Shown here: positions 34,346 through 42,974 of the stretch, one piece after another
Layout of the letters: each line of letters starts with the position of its first letter
Numbering within the stretch: the stretch's first letter is position 1
From: Amycolatopsis sp.
GTDB taxonomy: Bacteria > Actinomycetota > Actinomycetes > Mycobacteriales > Pseudonocardiaceae
Assembly: GCF_025464955.1 (NCBI RefSeq)
Contig: NZ_JAODNM010000081.1
Coordinates: 19,583-83,582, forward strand
DNA length: 64,000 nt
Direction of reading: 5' to 3'
The notes under the pieces: generated by a model
What the model was told of the DNA's origin: nothing
The model's database searches: none
What the model saw: the letters and a program-made list of their open reading frames with translations, nothing else
Made by a program: the position numbers and the translations under genes

Positions 34346-34643
34346 CCTTTTATTCTACCGCGAGTCGAACGCACATTCGATACCCTTTCAGGTGATTCCG
34401 CTAATTGCGGAAAGTAGTCATCGATTGGCCACGAAAGTCACTTTCACCGCGAATTACGGTGCAAGAAGTGCCTTTCGCGGCCACTGCCCGCAAAGCGTTT
34501 CACTCACTCATACACCAGGCCTACGAGGCTGGTTGCTTAACGTAATTGACGAAGTGCGAACGGCGTCATCCGTGCGTTCACCGCAAGGAACGTTCCGTTT
34601 CGGCCACTCGTGAGCAAAAGCACCACCAACGCAAAGAGACAGG
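34346..34643. repeat. Element flank, copy A (with DUF222-HNH gene)
   Basis: About 290 bases upstream of the HNH gene align with 51727-52020, with shared runs such as GGTTGCTTAACGT, GAAGTGCGAACGGCGT, CCCGCAAAGCGT and AAAGAGACAGG. Similarity stops just after AAAGAGACAGG in both. On the plus strand the same frame is largely open in copy B; here it has one base extra near 34471 and a TAA at about 34543. The gap up to 34721 otherwise holds no gene that I recognise. Confidence 0.75.
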
Positions 34644-34721
34644 CCCTCGCATCCGGTCCACGAACCCCAGTCCGCCCCGGTCCTTGCTGCAGTGGAGCGG
34701 ACTTGACAGGCGAGCCGACCG

Positions 34722-35495
34722 TCACCGATCCGCCGAGGCGATGGGGGCCCAGTCGGCGGTGGTTCCGGTGGCGAGGCGGACGGCCGCGTCGATGGCCGGG
34801 GCGCTGCGACCAGGAGCCACGTCGGCGATGACGCGCAACGCCGTCCCCGACAGGTGTTCGGCGGTCCGGACGACGGCGGCTTGGGCGTCCCCGGTGCGGA
34901 CGGCGTCGAACATCGCGATGTGCTCCTCTTGCCGGGCGCGGAACTCCACGAGGTGCTTGGTTTGCACCAAGCGCACGTATCGCTCGCTCTGCTCACCGTA
35001 GGAGCTGATGGTGCGCAGCACAGTCGGCCCGCAGCGCCCGACCAGGAGCCGGTGGAAACGACGGTGCGCAAGGGACCAGCTGACCAGGTCGTCGGCGTGG
35101 TGCGTCCGTTCCATCTCCCGCAGAGTGGCCGTCGCGTCACGCACCTCGTCGCGGGTGAGGCGGCCGGCTGTCAACCTGGTGCCTAGGCATTCCAGGCTGA
35201 TCCGCGCCGCGTACAGCAGTTCGAGCTCACCCGGGTCCAGGCCGATCACGCGGCTGCGCTGGTTGGGCTCGGCGGAAAGCAGGCCTTCCTCCTGAAGCAT
35301 GCGGAACGCCTCCCGCATGGGAGTCCGGCTCACCGCGAAGATGCGGGCCAGTTCCGCTTGCTTGAGCTGGGTGCCGACGGGGAAAATGCCGACCACGATC
35401 AGTTCGCGCAGGTGGGCGTGCAGGTCGACGGTCGTCTGCCGTGGATCGCGGATCCGCAGCCCGGTCTGCCCGGCGAGCAGCTCTTCCAGCGACAC
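34722..35495 (-). CDS. GntR family regulator, FCD subfamily
   Basis: A 257-residue regulator. The winged helix lies at about residues 20-85, with LRELIVVGIFPVGTQL, LARIFAVSRTPMREAFRMLQEEGLL and SRVIGL. The FCD domain has LLYAARISLECLGTRL, HRRFHRLLVGRCG and EEHIAMFDAVRTGDAQAAVVRTAEHL with its acid-binding histidines. It starts at GTG 35495 after GGGAGG. Its own promoter region and the divergent dioxygenase/FAH promoter region share a TGTATGCA-type motif, so it is the best candidate regulator of the 24.8-32.7 kb catabolic island, from which the HNH element separates it. The ligand is probably a pathway carboxylic acid. Confidence 0.88.
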   Translation of the reverse strand: MSLEELLAGQTGLRIRDPRQTTVDLHAHLRELIVVGIFPVGTQLKQAELARIFAVSRTPMREAFRMLQEEGLLSAEPNQRSRVIGLDPGELELLYAARISLECLGTRLTAGRLTRDEVRDATATLREMERTHHADDLVSWSLAHRRFHRLLVGRCGPTVLRTISSYGEQSERYVRLVQTKHLVEFRARQEEHIAMFDAVRTGDAQAAVVRTAEHLSGTALRVIADVAPGRSAPAIDAAVRLATGTTADWAPIASADR

Positions 35496-35525
35496 CGGTC
35501 ACCTCCCTCGAACCTCACCGCAGAG

Positions 35526-35533
35526 TGTATGCA
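35526..35533. promoter_or_regulatory. TGTATGCA motif upstream of the GntR gene
   Basis: Located 31 bases before the GTG start in an AT-rich stretch (35520-35600) unusual for this genome. The same octamer or a one-base variant occurs at 28112-28119 and 28212-28219. It suggests autoregulation. Confidence 0.5.
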
Positions 35534-35608
35534 TTAGCTATGGATAAAGATACTCTATGCTGGTCAGATACCTCGAGAGGGTTTCAAACTATATACACCT
35601 TGAGCCGC

Positions 35609-36643
35609 TCACGTCTGGAGCAGGCGCACCAGGCAGCCGTCGAGTTGGAGGAGTTGCCCGGCACCCCCGTGGTGATGGGTGGGCGAAAAGCCGGGAACAG
35701 TACTCAGCAGTGAACCATCGACTGGATCCCATGTAGACAGTCCCGTGTCGTCAGAGCTGAACAGCCGTGAGCCGTCACTGAAGAACCGACCGGCCGGTCC
35801 CTCGAACGTGAGCAGTTCCACCGCCATCTTGAGCTGCCACCCTTCGCGTTCGGCGATCCGGCCCGTGTCCAAGATCCGCGCCCACGGACGCATGACGTCC
35901 TCGGCAAGCCCCGCAACCGCGACGCGGTCCGGGCCGATCCAGGTCATCGCGTGATTCCAGTAGTCCGTCCGGTCGCAGAGAAGGAACCGGCTCGGCCCGT
36001 CCTCGGACTCCCAGACGTGGCCATCGAGCCAACGGCCGATCTCCCACACGCTGGGCAAGCCGACGGGATGCCACACCCAGCCGTCGTCGACGATCCGCTT
36101 TCCGTCAGGACTTACGTACAGCGCACCGTGGTAGTAGTCGAGCTCGTGCTCGTCGCCAGGACCGACGCCCGCCCGTTCGGTCAGGAGTGCTCCCGTTCGA
36201 GCGTCTGAGACGTCCAGCCGGTTCGACTTCGTGCGGTGGACGACGAAGCGCCGCCCCTTGTGTTCGGCGAACGCCAGCGAGAACGGCACGGTCTCCTCGT
36301 CGTCGCCCTGATTGTCCAAAACGATCGTGACCTGGCCCGTGCCCAGGTCGATGACCTCACCGTAGCGGCCGAAGTCGTTGACCACCGCGGCGAACGCACC
36401 GTCTGCCGAGGCATGTAAACGCCGCCGACACTCGTAGCCACCCCACGATTCATGATCGGCTTCGGACACGCCGGGCGTCGCTGCGAGTGTTTCGTGGTCG
36501 CCCGTGGCCAGGTCCCATCGGCTGATCGTGCCGTCCTCACCCAGTGCAAGCCAGGTCGGCTGAGCACCCACCGGTGCCAGGTCGACAACAGTGCCCAGCC
36601 GCTCGGGGACCGGAAGCTCACGGACGTCATCGCGCTCGGTCAA
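35609..36643 (-). CDS. Beta-propeller-like protein of unknown function
   Basis: A 344-residue protein that I do not recognise as a named family. It contains repeated blade-like patterns such as LALGEDGTISRWDLATGD, ASADGAFAAVVNDFGRYGEVIDLGTG, LYVSPDGKRIVDDGWVWHPVG and LFSSDDTGLSTWDPVDG, each with a DG turn and a W-D, which suggest a degenerate WD40 or quinoprotein-like propeller. There is no signal peptide or membrane segment, so it is probably cytoplasmic. It begins at a TTG with GAGGGGAG upstream. The nearest genes run the same way but are far; no operon is evident. Confidence 0.65.
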   Translation of the reverse strand: MTERDDVRELPVPERLGTVVDLAPVGAQPTWLALGEDGTISRWDLATGDHETLAATPGVSEADHESWGGYECRRRLHASADGAFAAVVNDFGRYGEVIDLGTGQVTIVLDNQGDDEETVPFSLAFAEHKGRRFVVHRTKSNRLDVSDARTGALLTERAGVGPGDEHELDYYHGALYVSPDGKRIVDDGWVWHPVGLPSVWEIGRWLDGHVWESEDGPSRFLLCDRTDYWNHAMTWIGPDRVAVAGLAEDVMRPWARILDTGRIAEREGWQLKMAVELLTFEGPAGRFFSDGSRLFSSDDTGLSTWDPVDGSLLSTVPGFSPTHHHGGAGQLLQLDGCLVRLLQT

Positions 36644-37162
36644 CGCTGTCGACTCCCCTCGAAGGAAGTCGACAGCCTAGCCTCGATCCTGGCGGCAGAC
36701 TTTCCCGGATTGGCGGCCGGGAGGCCGGCGTTGCCGACACTGCGCGGGTTCTACCGGGAGCCAGACTTGACGGTCGAAGACACCCCGGCAAGGTTTCGGA
36801 AATCGACCACCAGGTCGGGCCGCTGCCGCCGCGTTCACCGTCATTGTGCCGACCGGTGCCGCTTTCGCCATCGACCATGTCGGTTGCGGTGACCGGAACG
36901 ACTTGTTGAAGATCTGGTCGCACCTCGGCAATCACCTACCCGAACCATCCGCCACTGGTCGCGTCCATCCGGATCAGCTGACGAGTCGACCCAACCGGCT
37001 CTCCGAATAACCGAAGCGCTACAAGAGCACGGTGTGCGCGGTCACGCCGGCCTGCCTGACCGCGCCCACCGGCGTGGCCATCTTTGACAAAACTTCGAAT
37101 GCTTTCAGCAAACCTGCTTCCACCGGATTGCCGACAGCTCCGAGAAGGCAGAGGTGGTCGCC
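36644..37162. other. Intergenic region without a recognisable gene
   Basis: About 520 bases. Several short open frames exist on both strands, but none has both a plausible start signal and a recognisable sequence. A leftward open stretch ending at a TAG near 37018 (LLGAVGNPVEAGLLKAF) may be a decayed C-terminus, but I cannot name it. Confidence 0.4.
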
Positions 37163-37537
37163 TCAGGCCTCGGAGAGGGCAGGCTGCCCGGCGAAAAGCT
37201 CGATCTTGAACCGGATGTGCTCCTGGTGCTCGCGCAGCCGCTCGATCTGTTCCCCCACGCGCCGCTCGTGATCGCGCAAGACGTCGACCCGCTCGTCCCG
37301 CGTGCCGTCCCCGTCGCGGAGCAGGTCGACGAACCGCTGCATCTCGGCGATGGGCATGCCGGTGTCGCGCAGGCACCGCAACAGGTGCAGGAACCGCAGG
37401 TCTTCGTCGGTGAACGTCCGCCGCCCGCCCGCGGTGCGGCCGACCTCGTGCATCAGCCCGATGCGTTCGTAGTAGCGGAGCGTGTCGATGCTGAATCCGG
37501 TTTGCACGGTCACTTCGGCAGGCGAGTAAGAGTTCAC
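37163..37537 (-). CDS. MerR family transcriptional regulator
   Basis: A 124-residue MerR protein. The N-terminal winged helix reads YSPAEVTVQTGFSIDTLRYYERIGLM, followed by GRRTFTDEDLRFLHLLRCLRDTGMPIAEMQRFVDLLRDG and a long dimerisation helix of Arg/Glu-rich heptads. There is no C-terminal cysteine cluster, so it is not a metal sensor; it resembles the aldehyde/oxidative-stress group. I choose the GTG at 37537: it falls where transcription should begin from the MerR-type promoter at 37544-37574, so the mRNA may be leaderless. The usual partner gene (reductase or dehydrogenase) is not adjacent. Confidence 0.85.
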   Translation of the reverse strand: MNSYSPAEVTVQTGFSIDTLRYYERIGLMHEVGRTAGGRRTFTDEDLRFLHLLRCLRDTGMPIAEMQRFVDLLRDGDGTRDERVDVLRDHERRVGEQIERLREHQEHIRFKIELFAGQPALSEA

Positions 37538-37543
37538 CAACCC

Positions 37544-37574
37544 AGGATCGCACCTGGAGTGCACTCCAGGTCAA
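37544..37574 (-). promoter_or_regulatory. MerR-type promoter and operator
   Basis: On the leftward strand TTGACC (37574-37569) is followed by a 19-base spacer and GATCCT (37549-37544). The spacer overlaps the perfect 20-base palindrome 37552-37571 with core GGAGTGCACTCC. A 19-base spacer holding the palindrome is the hallmark of MerR-controlled promoters, here probably autoregulatory. Confidence 0.75.
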
Positions 37575-37774
37575 GCTCCGGGTCCGCCGGAAGAACAGGC
37601 CCGCGAGTCCCACCCACATCCCGGCGAGTCCCACGCAACCCCCAGCAAAACATGAAAAATCTACGGATTTCTCTTGACGGGTTGGTCACCATGCTGGTTA
37701 CTATCTAAGCGTCGCGCGACTGTGCTGCTCTCCAACGCTGCTCTCCAACCCTCCTCACCCCAGGCAGGTGGACA

Positions 37775-38413
37775 ATGAAGTCAGCTCTGCGCCGTATCAG
37801 TACCCGCGCACTGGCCGGAACAGCGGTCGCGCTCCTCCCCATCGTCGTGCTCGCGTCGCCGGCTTCCGCGGCGACGACCGTCAACTTCGACTGCCAGGCG
37901 AACGCGCCCATCGTCGGCCCGCAGAGTGCGAGCCTGTCCCAGGACGCCACCGTCACTGCCCCGGTCACCGTCGCGGCCGGCGCCAGCCTCGACATCGTCG
38001 TCAACCCGGCGCCGACCACCGTCCCCTCGACGGTGTCCAGCTTCACGATCAAGGACCTCACCGGGTTCGCGTTCAAGATCCCGGTGCCCGCCAACACGAC
38101 GTACGTCAACGCCACGCTCACCGGCGGTTCGGGCCTCGGCTCGACCCCGACGATCACGGAGTCCGGCGGCGTCGCGACGGTCAACTTCGACGGCCCGATC
38201 GCCGGCGGCGCGACCTTCCAACTGCCGACCGTGACCATCTGGCTGACGGCAGGCGCTTCCGGCACCATCGAGACGCACCTCGGTGGCACCAGCTTCACCG
38301 ACCCGGGGCTGACGTTCACCACCGTCGTCAGCTCGTTCCTCGGCGACATCTCCGCGCCGACAGCCTGCTTCCCCAACCCCAGTCCGGTGTTCAGCACCAC
38401 GACCATCGGCTGA
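37775..38413 (+). CDS. Secreted protein of unknown function
   Basis: A 212-residue protein with a Sec signal peptide: basic MKSALRRISTR, a hydrophobic core and a likely cut after ASPASA. The mature part is rich in Thr, Ser, Val and Gly with alternating hydrophobic residues, predicting beta-sandwich structure, and has two cysteines (FDCQAN near its start and TACFPN near its end) that could form a disulfide joining the ends. I do not recognise catalytic motifs. Similar small beta-rich exported proteins are common in Pseudonocardiaceae and Streptomyces. The gene is followed by a strong hairpin and appears monocistronic. Confidence 0.75.
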   Translation: MKSALRRISTRALAGTAVALLPIVVLASPASAATTVNFDCQANAPIVGPQSASLSQDATVTAPVTVAAGASLDIVVNPAPTTVPSTVSSFTIKDLTGFAFKIPVPANTTYVNATLTGGSGLGSTPTITESGGVATVNFDGPIAGGATFQLPTVTIWLTAGASGTIETHLGGTSFTDPGLTFTTVVSSFLGDISAPTACFPNPSPVFSTTTIG

Positions 38414-38429
38414 CCGCACACGACCAAGA

Positions 38430-38463
38430 GGCTCGGTTCCCGCCCGCGGGCGGGAACCGAGCC
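38430..38463 (+). terminator. Hairpin terminator after the secreted protein gene
   Basis: Arms 38430-38446 and 38447-38463 are perfect 17-base complements with no spacer, starting 16 bases after the stop codon. No U-run follows, as is usual in this genome. Confidence 0.7.
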
Positions 38464-38571
38464 GTGGTCGGCGATTGGGCTCTTCGGCTCGAGGTTGGTC
38501 TGAACCATGGACAACGCGACCTGGCTCGTGCTCTCCTCTTCGGCACCGAACACCGTTTTCATGCGTCAGTT

Positions 38572-38585
38572 TTACAACGTTGTAA
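38572..38585. promoter_or_regulatory. LacI-type operator upstream of the GH127 gene
   Basis: TTACAACGTTGTAA is a perfect 14-base palindrome with a central CG, the pattern of LacI-family operators. It is 33 bases before the GH127 start and within an AT-rich patch. No LacI gene is in the window. Confidence 0.6.
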
Positions 38586-38618
38586 GAGCTTCGCCTCGGC
38601 CTGACCAGGGAGTTCACC

Positions 38619-41075
38619 GTGCCTCTGAACCGCCGCCGTTTCCTCACCGGTGCCGTTGCCACCGCCGTCGCCGGTAGCGCGGGCAGTCGCCTGACGGCCT
38701 CCGCTTCGGTGGCTTCCCGGCTCACGCCGGCTCGTGGCGGCCTCTACACACCCAACGCTGCTCCCCTGCAACCGACGGCTTTCCTCAGACTTCCGCCCGG
38801 CGCCATCACGGCCCGCGGCTGGTTGGCCGGCCAACTACGGCTCCAGCTCGACGGCCTCTGCGGGCACTACCCGGAGATCTCGCACTTCCTCGACCTCTCA
38901 ACCAGCGGCTGGACACAACCCGCCAACCGCGCCTGGGAAGAAGTGCCCTACTGGCTGCGTGGATACGTCGACCTCGCCGCAGTCACCGGCGACGCCAACG
39001 CGCTGGCGACCGCCCGCCAATGGATCAACGCCATCCTGGCCACTCAGCAATCCGACGGCTTCTTCGGCCCGAACCCATTGCGTACCGAGCTCAACGGCGG
39101 CCCGGACTTCTGGCCGTTCCTGCCGATGCTGCAGGCGTTGCGCTCCTGGCAGGAGTACACCGCCGACACCCGCATCGTCGGCTTCATGACCAAGTTCTTG
39201 CACTACATGGACGCCCAGGGCCCGGGCGCGTTCACTTCGAGCTGGGTCTCGGTGCGCTGGGGCGACGGACTGGACAGCATCTTCTGGCTGTTCAACCGCA
39301 CCGGTGACACGTTCCTACTGGGGCTGGCGGACAAGATCCACACCAACGGCGCGAACTGGGCAGGCCCAATTCCCAGTCTGCACAACGTCAACATCGCCCA
39401 GGGCTTCCGCGAACCCGCCCAATACGCGCTGCGCAACGGGTCCGCGGCGCTGACCCAGGCAACCTACAACGTCTATGAAACGGTGATGACCAGCTACGGC
39501 CAGTTCCCCGGCGGAGGCTTCGCCGGGGACGAGAACGCGCGACCCGGCTACGGCGACCCTCGCCAGGGTTTCGAAACCTGCGGGATCGTCGAATTCATGG
39601 CCAGCCACCAGCTTCTGACGCGCACGACCGGAGACCCGGTCTGGGCCGACCGCTGCGAAGAACTCGCCTTCAACTCCCTGCCTGCCGCCCTCGACCCCGC
39701 GGCCAAGGGCGTCCACTACGTCACCAGCGCGAACAGTGTGGACCTCGACAACAGCCCGAAAACCGAAGGGCAGTTCCAGAACGGCTTCGCCATGCAGGCG
39801 TTCAAGCCCGGCGTCGACGTATATCGCTGCTGTCCCCACAACTACGGCATGGGCTGGCCCTATTTTACCGAGGAACTCTGGCTCGCCACACCGGACCACG
39901 GCCTCGCCGCCGCCATGTACGCGGCCAGCACCGTCACCGCCATGGTCGCCGACGGCACCACGGCCACCGTCACCGAGGACACCGACTACCCGTTCGCCGA
40001 CACCGTCACGTTGACCGTCACCACGCCCAAGGCGGTGGCGTTCCCGCTGTATCTGCGAGTCCCAGGCTGGTGCAGCACACCGGACATCCGCGTCAACGGC
40101 ACGGCCGTCGCCGCCTCCCCCGGTCCGTCCTTCGCCAAGATCAACCGCACGTGGAACCGCGGCGACAGGGTGACCCTGAGGCTGCCGCAGCAGACCACCG
40201 TGCGTACCTGGGGCGCGAACCACGGCTCGGTGTCGGTCGACCACGGCCCGCTGACCTACTCCCTGCGCATCGGCGAACAGTACGACCGCTATACCGGGAG
40301 CGACCAGTTCCCCGAATACGACGTGCACGCGACCACGCCGTGGAACTACGGCCTCGCGATCGAGCCCACGGCACCCGCGGCGGCACTCACCTTCACCGCG
40401 GCGGGGGGCACGCTCGCGGCCGACCCCTTTACGCAGCAAGGAAACCCGCTGACCATCACCGCGCCTGCCCGTCGGATCGCCGAATGGACCGCCGACGACC
40501 AGCACGTCGTTTCCCCGCTGCAGGACAGCCCCGCACTCAGCAACGCGTCCATCGAGACTGTCACCCTCATTCCGATGGGCGCGGCCAGACTACGGATCAC
40601 GTCGTTCCCCACCGCGTCGCCGGCCGGGCACCGATGGATGAGCGCTTCGACGACCTACCGGATCCAAAACCGCAACTCCGGCAAGCTACTGGGCGTCGAC
40701 CACATGTCCACAGCGGACAGCGCGCTGATCGTCCAGTTCGCCGACAACGGCACCGCCGACCACCTCTGGACGTTCATCGACAACGGCAACGGCTACTACC
40801 GCATCCGGAACCAGAACTCCGGCAAAGTCCTCGGCGTCGACCACATGTCCACAGCCGACAGCGCTCAAGTCGTCCAGTTCGGCGACACCGGCACGAGCGA
40901 TCATCTGTGGGCACTCATCGACAACGGCGACGGTTACCACCGCGTCAAGAACCAGAACTCCGGAAAGGTGCTCGGCGTCGACCACATGTCCACAGCGGAC
41001 AGTGCGCAGGTCGTCCAGTTCGCCGACAGCGGGACCGCCGACCACCTCTGGAAGCTGCTGCTCCCCGGGCAGTAA
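38619..41075 (+). CDS. Exported GH127 beta-L-arabinofuranosidase-like enzyme with ricin-type lectin repeats
   Basis: An 818-residue protein. The N-terminus NRRRFLTGAVATAVAGSAG is a twin-arginine signal. Residues about 55-670 match GH127 (formerly DUF1680): GFETCGIVEF has Glu319 and Cys321, and YRCCPHNYGMGWP has Cys404-Cys405, corresponding to the zinc-cysteine nucleophile centre of beta-L-arabinofuranosidase HypBA1. The last 140 residues are three near-identical 47-residue repeats (RIxNxNSGKxLGVDHMSTADSA) of a beta-trefoil lectin, presumably binding plant polysaccharide. It is exported folded. The GTG start has GGGAG upstream. A LacI-type operator precedes it, suggesting sugar induction. Arabinose-containing glycoprotein or hemicellulose is the likely substrate. 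Confidence 0.85.
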   Translation: MPLNRRRFLTGAVATAVAGSAGSRLTASASVASRLTPARGGLYTPNAAPLQPTAFLRLPPGAITARGWLAGQLRLQLDGLCGHYPEISHFLDLSTSGWTQPANRAWEEVPYWLRGYVDLAAVTGDANALATARQWINAILATQQSDGFFGPNPLRTELNGGPDFWPFLPMLQALRSWQEYTADTRIVGFMTKFLHYMDAQGPGAFTSSWVSVRWGDGLDSIFWLFNRTGDTFLLGLADKIHTNGANWAGPIPSLHNVNIAQGFREPAQYALRNGSAALTQATYNVYETVMTSYGQFPGGGFAGDENARPGYGDPRQGFETCGIVEFMASHQLLTRTTGDPVWADRCEELAFNSLPAALDPAAKGVHYVTSANSVDLDNSPKTEGQFQNGFAMQAFKPGVDVYRCCPHNYGMGWPYFTEELWLATPDHGLAAAMYAASTVTAMVADGTTATVTEDTDYPFADTVTLTVTTPKAVAFPLYLRVPGWCSTPDIRVNGTAVAASPGPSFAKINRTWNRGDRVTLRLPQQTTVRTWGANHGSVSVDHGPLTYSLRIGEQYDRYTGSDQFPEYDVHATTPWNYGLAIEPTAPAAALTFTAAGGTLAADPFTQQGNPLTITAPARRIAEWTADDQHVVSPLQDSPALSNASIETVTLIPMGAARLRITSFPTASPAGHRWMSASTTYRIQNRNSGKLLGVDHMSTADSALIVQFADNGTADHLWTFIDNGNGYYRIRNQNSGKVLGVDHMSTADSAQVVQFGDTGTSDHLWALIDNGDGYHRVKNQNSGKVLGVDHMSTADSAQVVQFADSGTADHLWKLLLPGQ
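40656..41072 (+). repeat. Three 141-bp tandem repeats encoding lectin units
   Basis: Repeat units begin at 40656, 40797 and 40938, exactly 141 bases apart, and encode 47-residue units differing at few positions. Their near identity at DNA level suggests recent amplification or gene conversion within the domain. Confidence 0.85.
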
Positions 41076-41420
41076 CCAGGCTGTTCGGTCGCATGTGTGG
41101 GGGTCGCGAGCGTAGTACGCAACTCGACGGCGACTTGCGGCATCCGTGGGTCCCCGGGGTGTGATTGATGCGTGCTGGTGGCGTTACAGCGGCAAGGACC
41201 GGGGCGAGTAGGGACTTCCTCGCTGATCTGAGGGCCGGTCGTGTCGTGTCGGCGTGCGGTCACAAGCGCTGTCGGTGGCCGAGTGTGGGACTCGGCGCCG
41301 TGAACGTGGGACTCGCGGGCCGCGTCGGCGAGTCCCACGCTCCGACTCGGAACCAGCCAGTCCCATCAGCCCCTCAACCATCACGGATCCACGGATAGAG
41401 CACAAGAACCACAAATGTGC
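41076..41420. other. Intergenic region with an inverted repeat
   Basis: No gene seen. GTGGGACTCGC at 41306-41316 pairs with GCGAGTCCCAC at 41328-41338; the same 11-mer occurs twice near 37601-37631. It lies between convergent genes and may terminate transcription. Confidence 0.5.
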
Positions 41421-42752
41421 TTAGAACGCCCCGAAGCCGAACGGGCTGCCGAGCCCGGTGGGGCCGTCCCAGCCTTTCGCCGCATTGCAAAGACGGCTGT
41501 CGTAAGTGGGCGCCGCTGTCTCCGGGTGGGCGTCGCCCACGGTGACGCACCGGCCGTTGCTGATCGCGCCGTTGGTGCCGGAGGTGATGTCGTGGAACGC
41601 CTCCGGCTGCGCCTGGTAGAGCGTGTTGGGGCCGAGCACGGTGGCGAGATTGTTTCGTGCGGCGTACATCCCGGCGATGAACGGCGCCGACGCGCTCGTG
41701 CCGGCCACGACCGTCCAGCCGAGCGCATGGTGCTGGCTCGGGCTGTAGCTGTCATAGATGGCGACGTTGTCGGCGACCGCGGACACGTCGACGCCCGTTC
41801 GACCGCCGGAACACAGTGACGCGGTCGACGCCGCCTGACCCTCGGGCGACGTCGCGCGGGGGGCACAGCTGGATCCGCCGGTGCTCCACGCGCCTTCGGT
41901 GAAGCGACCGGATTCCTTCACCAGCTCGGTGCCGCCGACCGCGGTGACGGTCGGCAGGGCTTGCGGCCACAGGAAGTCAGCGCCTTCGAACCCTGCGTCA
42001 CCACTGGATGCGGCGATCGCGACACCGCGGTGGGACAGCTGCGCAGCCACAGACCCGTGCAGCATGTGGTCGTCCCCGGGGATCCCGTAGCTGATGCTCA
42101 CCGCGTTCGCACCGTGCGCGATCGCAGTCTGGACAGCGGTTCCGAAGGCGTCGGCGTAGCCGTCGAAACTCACTGTCTTGGCCGGATCACTCCCCGGCTT
42201 CGGCAGGACGGAATGCGGCAGCTGCACCTCGAGCAGCGAGCAGTCCGGGCACGCGGCCGAAGCCATGTCGACGTCGAGCGAGGTTTCGACGCCGATCTGC
42301 TCGTCGATGTCCTTGTCGTCTGCGGCGGTGGCCGGGGGCAGGGCGGGGCCGCCGTCGTAGGACAGCTGCCGAAGACAGCCGTTCGCGGCCGAACACACCG
42401 GCAATCCGTACTGGGCGCGATAAGTGGCGAGGTCGCCGTCGAGGTTCGGGTCCGCGCCGACGTCGATGATCGCGACCTTCCCCGAATTTGCCGAATATCC
42501 CGAGATCTGGTGTGCCTGTTGGAGATCCGGCGCGCCCCATCCCACCGGGACGCCCGCGGCCGGGACGTCGGCGTCGCCCGCCGGTGAGATGATCTTCTCG
42601 ACCTGGCAGGCCAATCGGGCGAAATCCCCACCGCAGATGGGCTCGAATCCCACCGCCCGGGCCCGCCCACCGGACGCCGAGGCGACACCCGCCGGCACGA
42701 CCACGGCCGCGACGAGCACTCCGGTAAGGAACACGAATCCGGAACGCGTCAT
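41421..42752 (-). CDS. Secreted S53 (sedolisin) family serine peptidase
   Basis: A 443-residue exported protein. A signal peptide (TRSGFVFLTGVLVAAVVVPAGVASAS) is followed directly by the catalytic domain. DEQIGVETSLDVDMASAACP contains the Glu and Asp of the Ser-Glu-Asp triad, SSGDAG the oxyanion Asp, and VVAGTSASAPF the Ser. Near the C-terminus DITSGTNG and KGWDGPTGLGSP form the calcium site. Sedolisins usually carry an inhibitory propeptide of about 180 residues; here only about 60 residues separate the signal from the core, so it belongs to a short, propeptide-less group. Cysteine pairs suggest disulfides. GGAGTTTCC precedes the ATG. Confidence 0.88.
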   Translation of the reverse strand: MTRSGFVFLTGVLVAAVVVPAGVASASGGRARAVGFEPICGGDFARLACQVEKIISPAGDADVPAAGVPVGWGAPDLQQAHQISGYSANSGKVAIIDVGADPNLDGDLATYRAQYGLPVCSAANGCLRQLSYDGGPALPPATAADDKDIDEQIGVETSLDVDMASAACPDCSLLEVQLPHSVLPKPGSDPAKTVSFDGYADAFGTAVQTAIAHGANAVSISYGIPGDDHMLHGSVAAQLSHRGVAIAASSGDAGFEGADFLWPQALPTVTAVGGTELVKESGRFTEGAWSTGGSSCAPRATSPEGQAASTASLCSGGRTGVDVSAVADNVAIYDSYSPSQHHALGWTVVAGTSASAPFIAGMYAARNNLATVLGPNTLYQAQPEAFHDITSGTNGAISNGRCVTVGDAHPETAAPTYDSRLCNAAKGWDGPTGLGSPFGFGAF

Positions 42753-42974
42753 GGAAACTCCTTATGGCGGTGGCACTTCGGCCCTATCATGCACGACGTC
42801 CAGCCGGCGCGCCCGCTATGTCCAAAGTGGAGCATGCGCGCCGAACTGCCGACATTCACCCCATCGCGTGATCACCGCCGGACGCGGCGGTTCAGCCGGG
42901 CCACCCCGTTGTGTCCGGTGGACAACCGCGGGGCGGATCTGCGGGGCGGATCCGGCCGCACTACTGTCTCCGGC

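Noticed and set aside
40656..41072. Regular 141-base repeats as a possible CRISPR or intergenic satellite
   Set aside because: The repeats are in frame inside the GH127 gene and encode lectin units.
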